DNA of 35,856 bases, taken from NCBI GenBank assembly GCA_016182965.1, contig JACPFM010000119.1, positions 1-35,856 of the forward strand. The letters are read 5' to 3'. This DNA comes from Deltaproteobacteria bacterium (GTDB lineage Bacteria; Myxococcota_A; Polyangia; Polyangiales; JADJMO01). The position numbers and the translations under genes were made by a program. This document shows, in pieces, positions 23,045 to 32,028 of this stretch. Each line of letters opens with the position of its first letter. Position 1 is the first letter of the stretch. The notes beneath the pieces were generated by a model. The model was not told the DNA's origin, made no database searches, and saw only the letters and a list, made by a program, of their open reading frames with translations.

Positions 23045-24265
23045 TCAGAGGGCGTCGAGGAGCCAGGCTTCGACGAGCGTTCCGGCCTCGATCGTCGAGC
23101 CGGCGGCCACGGGGACGATGGCGTCGGCCCACGCGATCGACGTCACGGCGCCGGACGCCTGGTTGTCGAGCACCGTCGCGCGGAGCTCGCCGCCCTCGTT
23201 CGCCAGGCGCGCGCGCATGAGCTCGAGGCGGCTCGGTCCGGCCTTGGCGGTGCGCGTCAGGCGGGCGGTCACGGTGCGCGCGAACGGGTGCGCGTCGCCC
23301 TGCATCGCGCGGAGCAGCGGCGCGACGAACGCGGTGAAGGTGACGAACGCGGCCGCGGGGTTGCCGGGGAGGCCGAGCACCCTCGCGTTCCCGCCGCGCC
23401 CCGTCGCGCCGGCGCGTGACTCGTGACGACCGAAGGCGAGCGGCTTGCCCGGCTTGATGGCGACCTTCCAGAAATCGAGCCCCACGCCCTCGGCCGCGAG
23501 CGCGTCGCGCACGTGATCGTGCTCGCCGACGCTGACGCCGCCGATGGTCAGGAGCACGTCGGCGCGCGCGAGGGCGTCGCGAATGGCCGCGCGGATCGCC
23601 TCGAGGTCGTCGGGCGCGCGCGTGCGCTCGACGACGGCGCCCACGCGCCGGCAGAGCGCGACGAGCATCGGACCGTTGGAGTCGACGACGCTGCCGGGAC
23701 GGGCGGGCGTGCCCGGATCGCGCAGCTCGTCGCCGGTCGAGAGGATGACGACGCGCGGCGCGCAGCTGACGCGCACGCGGGGGCGGTCGACCGTGGCGAG
23801 CAGGGCGAGGTGCGTCGGCGTCAGGCGCGTGCCGCGCGCGACGGCGACGGCGCCGGTCGCGAGATCCTCGCCGGCGCGCCGGATGTGGCGCCCCGGCGTC
23901 GGCGGCTGCGCGAGGACGATCGTGTCGCCGCAACGCTCGACGTCCTCCTGCGGGAGCACCGAGTCGGCGCCGGCGGGCAGCGGCGCACCGGTGAAGATCC
24001 GCGCCGCGACCCCCGAGCCGAGCGTCGCGGGCGCCGAGCCGGCGCGTGACTCGCCGACGACCGGCAGCGTGCACGGTCCGGGCGCGTCGGCGGCGCGCAG
24101 CGCGTACCCGTCCATCGCCGAGTAGTCGAAGGGAGGCAGCGGGCCGGGCGCGGTCGCGTCTTCGGCGAGCACGCGGCCCACGCAGTCCTCGAGCGCGACC
24201 TCTTCTTCCGGTTGGCGCGGGGCCTCGGCGAGGATCCGCGCGCGTGCCTCAGCGAACGTGAGCAT
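23045..24265 (-). CDS. moeA: molybdopterin molybdenumtransferase MoeA
   Basis: The enzyme that inserts molybdate into adenylated molybdopterin. The 406-residue length fits MoeA. Hallmarks are SAMDGYA (49-55), GGVSVGEHD (242-250), KPGKP (271-275) and GLPGNPAAAF (298-307), all lining the active site. The ATG at 24265 starts the typical N-terminus LTFAEARARIL. It is divergent from mobA, with about 50 bp between, and follows the general grouping of cofactor genes around nap. A TTGACA-like box in the short divergent gap has no matching -10. Confidence 0.93.
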   Translation of the reverse strand: MLTFAEARARILAEAPRQPEEEVALEDCVGRVLAEDATAPGPLPPFDYSAMDGYALRAADAPGPCTLPVVGESRAGSAPATLGSGVAARIFTGAPLPAGADSVLPQEDVERCGDTIVLAQPPTPGRHIRRAGEDLATGAVAVARGTRLTPTHLALLATVDRPRVRVSCAPRVVILSTGDELRDPGTPARPGSVVDSNGPMLVALCRRVGAVVERTRAPDDLEAIRAAIRDALARADVLLTIGGVSVGEHDHVRDALAAEGVGLDFWKVAIKPGKPLAFGRHESRAGATGRGGNARVLGLPGNPAAAFVTFTAFVAPLLRAMQGDAHPFARTVTARLTRTAKAGPSRLELMRARLANEGGELRATVLDNQASGAVTSIAWADAIVPVAAGSTIEAGTLVEAWLLDAL

Positions 24266-24313
24266 GGCGGCGGAGGTTGACAGACTCCGCGCCGGCGCGC
24301 GAGCGTCGAGCGG

Positions 24314-24910
24314 GTGGTCCAGCGCATCATCGGGGGCATCTTCGTGGGGGGCGCGAGCAGGCGCATGGGCGGACGGCCGAAGGGCCTGTTGCCCGCGCCC
24401 GACGGCGGCGAGCCTCTCGTGCTGCGCGCGGTGCGGCTCGTCCGTGAGGTCTCCGCGGTCCCGGTGCTCGTCGGTGACGCCGCGGCCTACCGCGCGGCGC
24501 TGCCGGAGCTCGCGGGCCCCCTCGGTGTCGAAGAGCTCGCGGACGATCCGCCCGGCATCGGTCCGCTCGGCGGCCTCTGCGCGCTGCTCTCACGCGCCGC
24601 GCCGGGAGAGCGCGTCATCGCGATCGCGTGCGACATGCCGTACGTCGGCGCCGACGACCTGCGCGCGTTGATCGCCGACCCGTCGACCGCCGACGTGTGC
24701 GCGGCGCGCCGCGACGACGACGCGCCGTGGGAGCCGCTGCTCGCGCGGTACGACGCGGCGCGCGTGCTGCCGGTGGCGCGGGCGGCGATCGCCGCCGGCG
24801 AACGAGGTCTCCAACGGCTGTTCGCGCGGTTGCACGTGTCGCGCTTCGTCCCGTCGTCGCCGCGGGCGATGGACGACTGGGACGAGCCCGATGACGTGAA
24901 GCGCGCGTGA
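24314..24910 (+). CDS. mobA: molybdenum cofactor guanylyltransferase MobA
   Basis: A 198-residue enzyme that links GMP to molybdopterin to make the bis-MGD cofactor required by NapA. It has the nucleotidyltransferase signature GGASRRMGGRPKG (about residues 12-24), DDPPGIGPLGGLCALL for the next loop, and ACDMPYV with the metal-binding aspartate. The GTG at 24314 is the start; it has no strong ribosome-binding site. The gene has its own orientation, divergent from moeA. Its presence with NapA is consistent, as DMSO-reductase family enzymes need the guanylated cofactor. Confidence 0.92.
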   Translation: MVQRIIGGIFVGGASRRMGGRPKGLLPAPDGGEPLVLRAVRLVREVSAVPVLVGDAAAYRAALPELAGPLGVEELADDPPGIGPLGGLCALLSRAAPGERVIAIACDMPYVGADDLRALIADPSTADVCAARRDDDAPWEPLLARYDAARVLPVARAAIAAGERGLQRLFARLHVSRFVPSSPRAMDDWDEPDDVKRA

Positions 24911-24937
24911 TCGACGAGCACGACGCGGCAGAGTTGG

Positions 24938-24951
24938 TATCCTGTCGGCGG
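24938..24951 (+). promoter_or_regulatory. -10-like element before the lipoprotein gene
   Basis: TATCCT (24938-24943) lies eight bases before the ATG at 24952, again without a clear Shine-Dalgarno site. This fits the TANNNT-start pattern seen elsewhere in the window. It supports the ATG at 24952 over the upstream in-frame start at 24907. Confidence 0.3.
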
Positions 24952-26286
24952 ATGCGCGCGTCGGTCCTGCTCCTCCTCGCCCTGGCCGTCGGCTGCGGCG
25001 GCGACCCCGCCGCCTCCACGGAAGGCGAAGGCGACGGCGACACCGGCGTCGCCGACGCGCCGGTCGACACCACGTCCGGCGCCGACGTGCCCGAGCTCCC
25101 CGAGGGCGACGCCGCGATCTTCCCCACCGAAGACGCGGAGACGGTCCTCGAAGACGCGGGCCCGCCCGACGCGCCGCCGCCGAAGGACTACCCGCTCCCG
25201 GTGATCCCCTCGACGTGCACCCGCGTCGCGCGCGTGCTCACGGTGAACCCCAACGGGTGGGGCACGCTGCTCGACGCCTTCGAGGCGAACGTCTCGCCGT
25301 GCGCCGAGTACTTCGTGCACCTCCCGGCGTTCAGCGGCGACAAGACGCTCCCGCGCGGTCCGCTGCAGCCTGCCGGCGTGCGCGCGCGGAAGGGCCGCTT
25401 CTTCGCCGCCGCCGACTTCGACTGGGCGGCGTGGGCGGCGCGCACCGACCTCTCGTGGTTCGACAAGGGCGTCGAGTTCCGCAAGCGCATGGGGGGCGCC
25501 GGCTACGACGTCGTGCGCGGCGACGTCTGGGTGGTGCGCGGGCTCCCCGCCGCGGTGCGCTCCGACGCGGCGACCCGCACGAACGTCCGCGACCTGCTGC
25601 GCGGCCTCTTCACCGGACCGACTGGCGCAAAGACGGTCATGGGCGCGGTGCTCGTCGCGAACCAGCCGCACGAGACGACCGACTTCGGCACCTACGAGCC
25701 CAACCTCAAGACGTGGACGGTCGAGACGGCGTTCTGGTCGGACGCGACCAAGTACGTCCGCTTCTGGGGTCAAGAGGCGTTCACCAGCTCGACGCGGGTG
25801 TGCGTCGCGGGGCAGACGCTGGCTGCGCGCTCCGCGCGGGTGAACGCGTTCGTCATGCACCCGGCGAGCCTCGCCTCGGCGACCGGCGCGCCGCTGACCA
25901 CGGCGAACGCCCGCTCGTTCTTCGGCGGCAAGTACCTGCCGATGATGACCGCCTTCTGGAAGAGCCCGGGGCAGTACGGCGACAACGACATCGGGCTCGA
26001 CCTGATGAAGAAGCTGGTGAGCCTCGAGGTCTACTCGGTGCGCGCCTGGCAGGAGACCCACACGTTCCCGGGCGGCCGCCTCGGGTTCGCGTGGGACGAG
26101 TCGGCGGGCACGCCGACGGAGCGCGCCGATCTCGCGCTGCGGGTCGCCTCGTCGATCCGCGACGCCTACGCGCCGGGCGGAACGGCGCTGCGCGCGTGCA
26201 ACACCGCGGGCACCGCGGCCGGCTGTGACTGCACCCTCGCCGGCGCGGCGTTCAACGACGGGTGGAACACGTTCGTCACCTGGTGA
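24952..26286 (+). CDS. uncharacterised lipoprotein with acidic linker
   Basis: A 444-residue exported protein. Its leader ends in the lipobox ALAVGC (C15), followed by an acidic, Ser/Thr/Pro-rich linker (to about residue 85) typical of myxobacterial surface lipoproteins. The globular part from about 90 has PSTCTRVARVLTVNPNGWGTLLDAF, a WTVETAFWSDATKYVRFWGQ segment, and a Cys-rich end (CNTAGTAAGCDC). No family is recognised. The start at 24952 is preferred over the GTG at 24907 because it directly gives the signal peptide and avoids the mobA overlap. It lies alone between mobA and a hairpin facing pntB. Function and partners are unknown. Confidence 0.75.
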   Translation: MRASVLLLLALAVGCGGDPAASTEGEGDGDTGVADAPVDTTSGADVPELPEGDAAIFPTEDAETVLEDAGPPDAPPPKDYPLPVIPSTCTRVARVLTVNPNGWGTLLDAFEANVSPCAEYFVHLPAFSGDKTLPRGPLQPAGVRARKGRFFAAADFDWAAWAARTDLSWFDKGVEFRKRMGGAGYDVVRGDVWVVRGLPAAVRSDAATRTNVRDLLRGLFTGPTGAKTVMGAVLVANQPHETTDFGTYEPNLKTWTVETAFWSDATKYVRFWGQEAFTSSTRVCVAGQTLAARSARVNAFVMHPASLASATGAPLTTANARSFFGGKYLPMMTAFWKSPGQYGDNDIGLDLMKKLVSLEVYSVRAWQETHTFPGGRLGFAWDESAGTPTERADLALRVASSIRDAYAPGGTALRACNTAGTAAGCDCTLAGAAFNDGWNTFVTW

Positions 26287-26350
26287 GGGTTCGGAGCCGA
26301 GGAGGTGCTGATGCCGCAGCCGAGCGCCTCGTCGCATCGAAACGCCGAAC

Positions 26351-26379
26351 GCGCCGGGCACCGGTGGGTGCCTCGGCGC
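26351..26379. terminator. hairpin between convergent lipoprotein and pntB genes
   Basis: GCGCCGGGCACC (26351-26362) pairs with GGTGCCTCGGCGC (26367-26379), twelve base pairs with one bulged T and a four-base loop GGTG. No T tract follows on either strand. It lies between convergent stops at 26286 and 26416 and is probably a bidirectional terminator. Confidence 0.5.
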
Positions 26380-26415
26380 GCTCGCCGTCGGCCGAATGGG
26401 CCGCTTCTGCGACGA

Positions 26416-27840
26416 TCAGGCCGCTTCGGCGTTCTTCGCGGCGATGGAGGTGAGCAGCTTGGTGACGGTCTGCTTCGCGTCGCCGAAGAGCATCAGCGTG
26501 TTCTCGCGGAAGCAGAGCGGGTTCTCGACGCCGGCGTAGCCCGCGGCCATCGAGCGCTTCAACATGACGACCTTCGCGGCCTTCCAGACCTCGAGGACCG
26601 GCATACCCCAGATGGGCGACGACTCGTCCTCGAGCGCGCTCGGGTTCACGATGTCGTTGGCGCCGATGACGATGACCACGTCGGTCTTGTCCATGTCCGC
26701 GTTGATCTCGTCCATCTCCTGGACGATGTCGTAGGGGACGTCGGCCTCGGCGAGCAGCACGTTCATGTGGCCCGGGAGCCGACCGGCGACCGGGTGGATC
26801 GCGTAGCGGCACTGCACGCCGTGATCCTGGAGCATCGTGGTGATCTGCTTCACTGCGTGCTGCGCCTGGGCGACGGCCATGCCGTAGCCGGGGACCACGA
26901 TGACGCTCTTGGCGTTGAGGAGCAGTTCGGCCGTCTCGTCGACGTTGGTCTGGATGACCGGCTTCTGCTCCTCCTGCTTTCCGCCCTTGGCCGCCTTCGG
27001 GACGTCACCGAAGCCCGCGAAGACGACGTTCCAGATGGAGCGGTTCATCGCGCGGCACATGAAGTAGCTGAGGATGGCGCCGGACGAGCCGACGAGCGCG
27101 CCGGTGATGATCAGGAGGTCGTTTCCGAGCATGAAGCCCGCCGCCGACGCCGCCCAACCGGAGTAGCTGTTGAGGAGCGAGACGACGACCGGCATGTCGC
27201 CGCCGCCGATCGCCAGCACCAGGTGCGCGCCGAGGACGCCGGCGATGACCGTGAGGCCGAGCAGCTCGGGCATCGCCTCTTTGCGGCCGCCGGCCATCAC
27301 GCCGAGCACGATGCACGCGATGAGCATCGTCGCGTTGATGACGTGACGACCCGGGATGACCAGCGGCCTGCTGCCGATCGTCGCGCGCAGCTTGAGGAAG
27401 GCGATGATCGACCCGGTGAAGGTGATCGCGCCGACCACCACGCCGAGGTACGTCTCGATCGCGTGCGCGGTGTCGTGCGCGCGACCCTCCATCGCGGTGC
27501 CGATGCCCACGAGCACGGCGGCGAGGCCGACGAAGCTGTGGAGGATGGCGACCAGCTCCGGCATCGAGGTCATCGCGACGCGCGCCGCGAGGACCGACCC
27601 GATGAGCCCGCCGACGGCGATCGCGCCGCCGAGGACGCCGAGCTTCGTCATCGACACGCTGGCGACGCCGGCCGACGGCACCGCGATCAACGCGAGCGTC
27701 ACCACGACGGCGATGAGCATGCCGATCGTGCCGAGCAGGTTTCCGCGCCGCGCCGACTCCTGATTGGAGAGGCCGCGCAAGCTGGCGACGAAGAGCATCG
27801 CCGCGACGACGTAGGTGACGGTACTTAGACTGGCAGGCAT
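26416..27840 (-). CDS. pntB: NAD(P) transhydrogenase beta subunit PntB
   Basis: A 474-residue membrane protein. The N-terminal two thirds has about eight or nine hydrophobic helices forming the proton channel. The C-terminal domain binds NADP(H), with VIVVPGYGMAVAQAQ, YAIHPVAGRLPGHMNVLLAEA, VVIVIGANDIVNP and MAAGYAGVENPL as family markers. With PntA it couples proton movement to hydride transfer from NADH to NADP+. The ATG at 27840 is chosen for the usual length; a longer frame upstream overlaps pntA. It follows pntA by 10 bp in the same operon. Confidence 0.93.
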   Translation of the reverse strand: MPASLSTVTYVVAAMLFVASLRGLSNQESARRGNLLGTIGMLIAVVVTLALIAVPSAGVASVSMTKLGVLGGAIAVGGLIGSVLAARVAMTSMPELVAILHSFVGLAAVLVGIGTAMEGRAHDTAHAIETYLGVVVGAITFTGSIIAFLKLRATIGSRPLVIPGRHVINATMLIACIVLGVMAGGRKEAMPELLGLTVIAGVLGAHLVLAIGGGDMPVVVSLLNSYSGWAASAAGFMLGNDLLIITGALVGSSGAILSYFMCRAMNRSIWNVVFAGFGDVPKAAKGGKQEEQKPVIQTNVDETAELLLNAKSVIVVPGYGMAVAQAQHAVKQITTMLQDHGVQCRYAIHPVAGRLPGHMNVLLAEADVPYDIVQEMDEINADMDKTDVVIVIGANDIVNPSALEDESSPIWGMPVLEVWKAAKVVMLKRSMAAGYAGVENPLCFRENTLMLFGDAKQTVTKLLTSIAAKNAEAA

Positions 27841-27850
27841 TGGACTGGGC

Positions 27851-29503
27851 CTACTTGTGGAACATCCGCAGCATGCGCTGCGTGACGAGGAAGCCGCCGG
27901 CGACATTGATGGCGGCGATGAGGACCGCGACTGCGGCGAGGACGAGCGTGATGCCGCTCATCGCGCCGGGGATCAGGAGCAGCCCCCCGATGAGGATGAT
28001 GCCGCTGATCGCGTTGGTCACGCTCATCAGCGGGGTGTGCAGCGAGTGGGTGACGTTCCAGATCACGTGCCACCCGACGATGCACGCGAGGAGGAAGACC
28101 GTCATGCGCTGCAGCAGGTCGGGCGAGCCCCAGATGCCCAGCGGGACGAGGATGGCGACCGCGAGCAGCGTCGCGATGCGCATCGCCCACGGGTTCGGCG
28201 GCTTCGCGTGGTGCTTGCCGTGGTGCTCGCCGTCCTTCTTCGCCTCTTGCTGCGGGCGCGGCTGACCGGCGCGGACCTCGAGGACCGGCGGCGGCCAGCG
28301 CATCTCGCCTTCGCGCAGGACGAGCATGCCGCGGTGGATCTCGTCGTGCTCGTGGATGGCGAGCTTGCCGTCCTTGACGATGTCGGTGAGGAAGGTGACC
28401 ACCGTCGCGGCGTATAGATCGCTCGCGAGGGGCGCCATGCGGCTGGCGAGGTCGGTGAGGCCGACGATCGTCACGCCGTACTTCGAGACGACGCGATCGG
28501 GCTCGGTGAGCGCGCAGTTGCCGCCCTGCTCCGCGGCGAGGTCGACGATGACGCTGCCGCGGTTCATGCCGACGACCGCCCCGGAGGTGACCAGCTTCGG
28601 CGCCGGCTTGCCCGGGATGAGCGCGGTCGTGATGACGATGTCGACCTCGGCGCAGTGCTGCGCGATGAGCGCCTGCTCCGCGGCGAGGTAGGCCTCGCTC
28701 ACCTCTTTCGCGTAGCCGCCGGTGCCTTCGCCGGTCTCGCCCTCGAACTTGAACTCGACGAACTTCCCGCCGAGCGACTCGACCTGCTCGCGGACGACGG
28801 GGCGCGTGTCGAACGCGCGGACCACCGCGCCGAGGCTGCGCGCCGCCGCGATGGCCGCGAGGCCGGCGACGCCGGCGCCGACGACCAGCACGTTGGCCGG
28901 CTTCACGCGACCGGCGGCGGTCATCTGCCCGCCGAGGAAGCGGCCGAAGTGCGACGCGCCCTCGATGACGGCCTTGTAGCCGACGAGGTTCGCCGTGGCG
29001 CTCAGCGCGTCGAGCTTCTGCGCGCGCGTGATGCGCGGCACGCAGTCGACGCCGAACACCGTCGCCTTTCGCGCCTTGAGGCGCTCGAGGAGCGGCCCGT
29101 TCTGCGCGGGCCAGACGAAGGAGATCAACGTGGCCTTCTCCTTGAGGAGATCGGCCTCGTGGACGTCGAAGTCCTTGTGGTGCTCGGGCGCGCGGACCTT
29201 GACGACGATGTCGGCCTCTTGGAAGACCTCCGCCGCGGTCTGCACGATGCGCGCGCCGACCTCCGCGTACGCCGCGTCGAGGAAGCTCGCCTGCTCGCCG
29301 GCGCCCGCTTGGACGATCACGTCGAGGCCGAGCTGACGCATCTTCTTCACCGTGGTCGGTGTCGCGGCGACGCGTCGCTCGCCCGGATGGATTTCCTTGG
29401 GAACGCCCACGCAGAGCGGCTTGCCCGTCTCTTCGACGACAGCTGCCTGCTTGACCCTTCGACTGCTACTTCCTTCGTCGGCCATTTTGTCGGCGCGGAC
29501 CAT
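27851..29503 (-). CDS. pntA: NAD(P) transhydrogenase alpha subunit PntA (fused form)
   Basis: A 550-residue protein joining the soluble NAD(H)-binding domain and the membrane domain, as in the Escherichia coli fused form. The domain begins CVGVPKEIHPGERRVAATP (about residue 31), and has the Rossmann motif VLVVGAGVAGLAAIAAARSLGA (205-226). A Lys/His-rich linker (about 415-437) precedes roughly four membrane helices (438-545) with VTHSLHTPLMSVTNAISGI. It is about 40 residues longer than the enteric protein at the N-terminus, so a later start such as the ATG at 29485 is possible. It is the promoter-proximal gene of pntA-pntB. Confidence 0.92.
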   Translation of the reverse strand: MVRADKMADEGSSSRRVKQAAVVEETGKPLCVGVPKEIHPGERRVAATPTTVKKMRQLGLDVIVQAGAGEQASFLDAAYAEVGARIVQTAAEVFQEADIVVKVRAPEHHKDFDVHEADLLKEKATLISFVWPAQNGPLLERLKARKATVFGVDCVPRITRAQKLDALSATANLVGYKAVIEGASHFGRFLGGQMTAAGRVKPANVLVVGAGVAGLAAIAAARSLGAVVRAFDTRPVVREQVESLGGKFVEFKFEGETGEGTGGYAKEVSEAYLAAEQALIAQHCAEVDIVITTALIPGKPAPKLVTSGAVVGMNRGSVIVDLAAEQGGNCALTEPDRVVSKYGVTIVGLTDLASRMAPLASDLYAATVVTFLTDIVKDGKLAIHEHDEIHRGMLVLREGEMRWPPPVLEVRAGQPRPQQEAKKDGEHHGKHHAKPPNPWAMRIATLLAVAILVPLGIWGSPDLLQRMTVFLLACIVGWHVIWNVTHSLHTPLMSVTNAISGIILIGGLLLIPGAMSGITLVLAAVAVLIAAINVAGGFLVTQRMLRMFHK

Positions 29504-29622
29504 AGCGTTTGAACCGCTTCCGCGCAGCTAACTAAGTCATGGACGTCGCGAAACAGCTGGCTTAGACGACGACCCGCGTCATTGCGCCCGTGGCTTGACC
29601 TGGCCGCTCGTATCGCGGTGCC

Positions 29623-32019
29623 ATGGCCCGCGTGCGCTCAGCCATCGAGCCCTTGCCACGAGCTGCGCGGCTGTTCGGCCGCGACGGCGTGCTCGACGAG
29701 CTCCGTCAGGCGATGGCCGCCGGGGCGCGCGCCACGCTCGTCGGCCCTTCCGGCGCCGGAAAGACGGAAATCGCGCTGCACCTGCTCGCCACGGCAGAGG
29801 TAGACGAGCACCTCTACGTCGACCTGGGCGCCGCCCGCGACGCGGAGGACGTCGTGGCGCTGATCGCGAATGCCCTCGACGTGCGCGCGGGGAGGGACCC
29901 GGTCGCGACGCTCCGCGCCGCGATCGGCGCGCGGGGCTGCCTGCTCGTGCTCGATCGGTGTGACGCGGCGCGTGACGAGATCGTCGCGTTCGTGGGCGCG
30001 CTCGCCGGCGCGTGCTCCGTCCTCTGCGTCGCCGCCGAGCCGCTGTTCCACCCCGAAGAGCGCGTCGTCGCCTTGGAGCCACTCGCCGAGGCCGGCGTCG
30101 AGCTGTTCTTCGCGCGCGCCGAACAGCACGGCGGCGACCTCCCGTGGGGCAGCCGAGCGCGCGCCGTCGTCGGCCGCGTCGTCGATCGGTGCGGCGGGCT
30201 GCCGCTGGCCATCGAGCTCGCCGCCGCCGTCGATCGCGACCCGTCGCGCGTCGCCGACGAGCTCGATGCCGTCGATCCCCGGCGTCCGCTGCGTGGCGTG
30301 GTGTCCTGGGCGCTGTCCTCGCTCTCGCCCGTCGCGCGCGACGCGCTGGCGCAGGCATCCGTCTTCGAGGGCACCGACGCCGAGCCTGTCGACGTCCTCT
30401 CGGCGCTCGTCGACCGCGGGCTGATCGCGCGCGCGCCGGGCCGACTCGACGCGTCGCGCCTGGTGGTGCCGACGGTGGTGCGCGCCGCCGCGCTCGAGCT
30501 CCTCGGCGACGGCGAGCGCGTGCGCGTGCTCCGACGCCACGCGTCGCACATGGCCGAGAGCGCCGCCCGGAGCGACGAGCGCGCGGACCTGATCGCCGCG
30601 CACGAGGTCGCGCTCGTCGATCGCGAGATCCCCGCGGTGATCGCGGCGCGCCTCGCCAGCGTGTGCGTGCCGAGGCTGCTGCGGGAGGGCGCGGTCGTGC
30701 GGGCGCAGGCCATCGCCGACGCGACGCTGTCGCGGGCGCGCGCCGAGCACGCCCGGCAGGACGCGGGGCTCTCGTCGGCGCTGCACGTCGCGCGGGCGCT
30801 CGTCGCCGAGGCGCGCGGCGAGGATCCGAGCGCCCACCTCCGCGCCGCGACCGACTCGCCGCGCGTGCGCCTCGCGAGCGCCGAGATCGCGCTCCGCCGC
30901 GGCGATCCCGACGCCGCCATCGCGACGCTCGGCGCGCGCGACGTGCCGCCCGACGCGCTCGCCGTGCGCACGCTGCGCGCGCTCGGCGACGCGCATCGAC
31001 GCGCCGGCGCGCCCGCGGAGGCGGCGCGGGTGTTCCGCCGCGCGATGGAGGTCTCCCGACACAACGAGCCGTCCGTCGCCTCGGCCGAGCTGCTGGTGCG
31101 CCTGGCCGGCGTGGAGCTCGATCTCGGCGCGCCCGACCGCGCCCAGCCGCACCTCGCCTCGGCGATCGACGTGCTGTCGCGCGCGCGTGCGCTGCGGCCG
31201 TGGGCGATCGCGCTGGCGACGCTCGCCGATCTGCTCGAGGAGGAGGGAGACGACGTCGGCGTCGACGCGCTGCTCGGGGAGGCGAGGGCGCTGGCCGAGC
31301 GGGTGGGCGCGATCGACGTGGTCGCGCGCGTCGACGTGCTCGCCGGCGCGCGTGCGCTCTCGCGCGGCGACGTCGCCGGTGCGCGGGCGGCCGTCGCCGC
31401 GGCGGTCTCCGGCGACACCTGCGTGGAGCTCGCGCGGGCCATCGACGGCGCGGCGCGCGCGCGGTGCGACGATCGCCACGCGGCGCGCGCGTCGATCGGC
31501 ACCGGAGCCGTCGCCTCGATCCTCCTCGGCGCCGTAGATCTCTCCGAGGCGCGCCGCGCGCGGGTCTGCGGCGCGGATCCCGTGCGACACGATACGTCGG
31601 CGCGCGCCCGGCTCGCGACCCAGGTGACGACGACCGAGGCGCGCATCGCGCGTCGCGTGCTCGCCCGGCTGATGGAGACGCCGGCGCCCGTGATCGTCGC
31701 GATCGACGGCCGGCGCGTCGTCGTCGACGGCGCGGAGGTCTCGTTCGAGCGCCGCGCCAACCTTCGGCGGCTCGTGGCGGCGCTCCTCCGCCAGCGCGTC
31801 GAGCAGCCGGCGGCGCCGATCGCGCCCCGCGCACTGTTCGCCGCCGGCTGGCCCGGCGAACGGGTGCCGGCGCGCGTGGCCGACGATCGACTGCACACCG
31901 CGCTGCAGACCCTGCGCGATCTCGGCCTGCGCACCCTGCTGCAGTCGATCCCCGCGCAGCCGGGCGACGAGGCGGGCGGGTGGCGGCTCGATCCCGAGAC
32001 GCCGATCGACGTCGCCTGA
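29623..32019 (+). CDS. STAND-type ATPase with helical repeats and C-terminal winged helix
   Basis: A 798-residue regulator-like protein. The AAA/NB-ARC module has Walker A GPSGAGKT (41-48), Walker B CLLVLD (106-111) and a GLPL motif (192-195). A long alpha-helical region follows (about 250-650), with TPR-like pairs such as ALGDAHRRAGAPAEAARVFRRAM. The C-terminal 120 residues (VVVDGAEVSFERRANLRRLVAALL... to GWRLDP) resemble a transcriptional-regulator winged helix. This makes it an MalT/AfsR-like signal switch, with the DNA-binding domain at the C-terminus. The ligand and targets are unknown. The ATG start has TATCGC six bases upstream and no Shine-Dalgarno site. Confidence 0.8.
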   Translation: MARVRSAIEPLPRAARLFGRDGVLDELRQAMAAGARATLVGPSGAGKTEIALHLLATAEVDEHLYVDLGAARDAEDVVALIANALDVRAGRDPVATLRAAIGARGCLLVLDRCDAARDEIVAFVGALAGACSVLCVAAEPLFHPEERVVALEPLAEAGVELFFARAEQHGGDLPWGSRARAVVGRVVDRCGGLPLAIELAAAVDRDPSRVADELDAVDPRRPLRGVVSWALSSLSPVARDALAQASVFEGTDAEPVDVLSALVDRGLIARAPGRLDASRLVVPTVVRAAALELLGDGERVRVLRRHASHMAESAARSDERADLIAAHEVALVDREIPAVIAARLASVCVPRLLREGAVVRAQAIADATLSRARAEHARQDAGLSSALHVARALVAEARGEDPSAHLRAATDSPRVRLASAEIALRRGDPDAAIATLGARDVPPDALAVRTLRALGDAHRRAGAPAEAARVFRRAMEVSRHNEPSVASAELLVRLAGVELDLGAPDRAQPHLASAIDVLSRARALRPWAIALATLADLLEEEGDDVGVDALLGEARALAERVGAIDVVARVDVLAGARALSRGDVAGARAAVAAAVSGDTCVELARAIDGAARARCDDRHAARASIGTGAVASILLGAVDLSEARRARVCGADPVRHDTSARARLATQVTTTEARIARRVLARLMETPAPVIVAIDGRRVVVDGAEVSFERRANLRRLVAALLRQRVEQPAAPIAPRALFAAGWPGERVPARVADDRLHTALQTLRDLGLRTLLQSIPAQPGDEAGGWRLDPETPIDVA

Positions 32020-32028
32020 TCGTCCTTC

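Noticed and set aside
24277..24282. Perfect TTGACA between moeA and mobA
   Set aside because: No A/T-containing -10 hexamer occurs 16-18 bp downstream, so it is not supported as a promoter.
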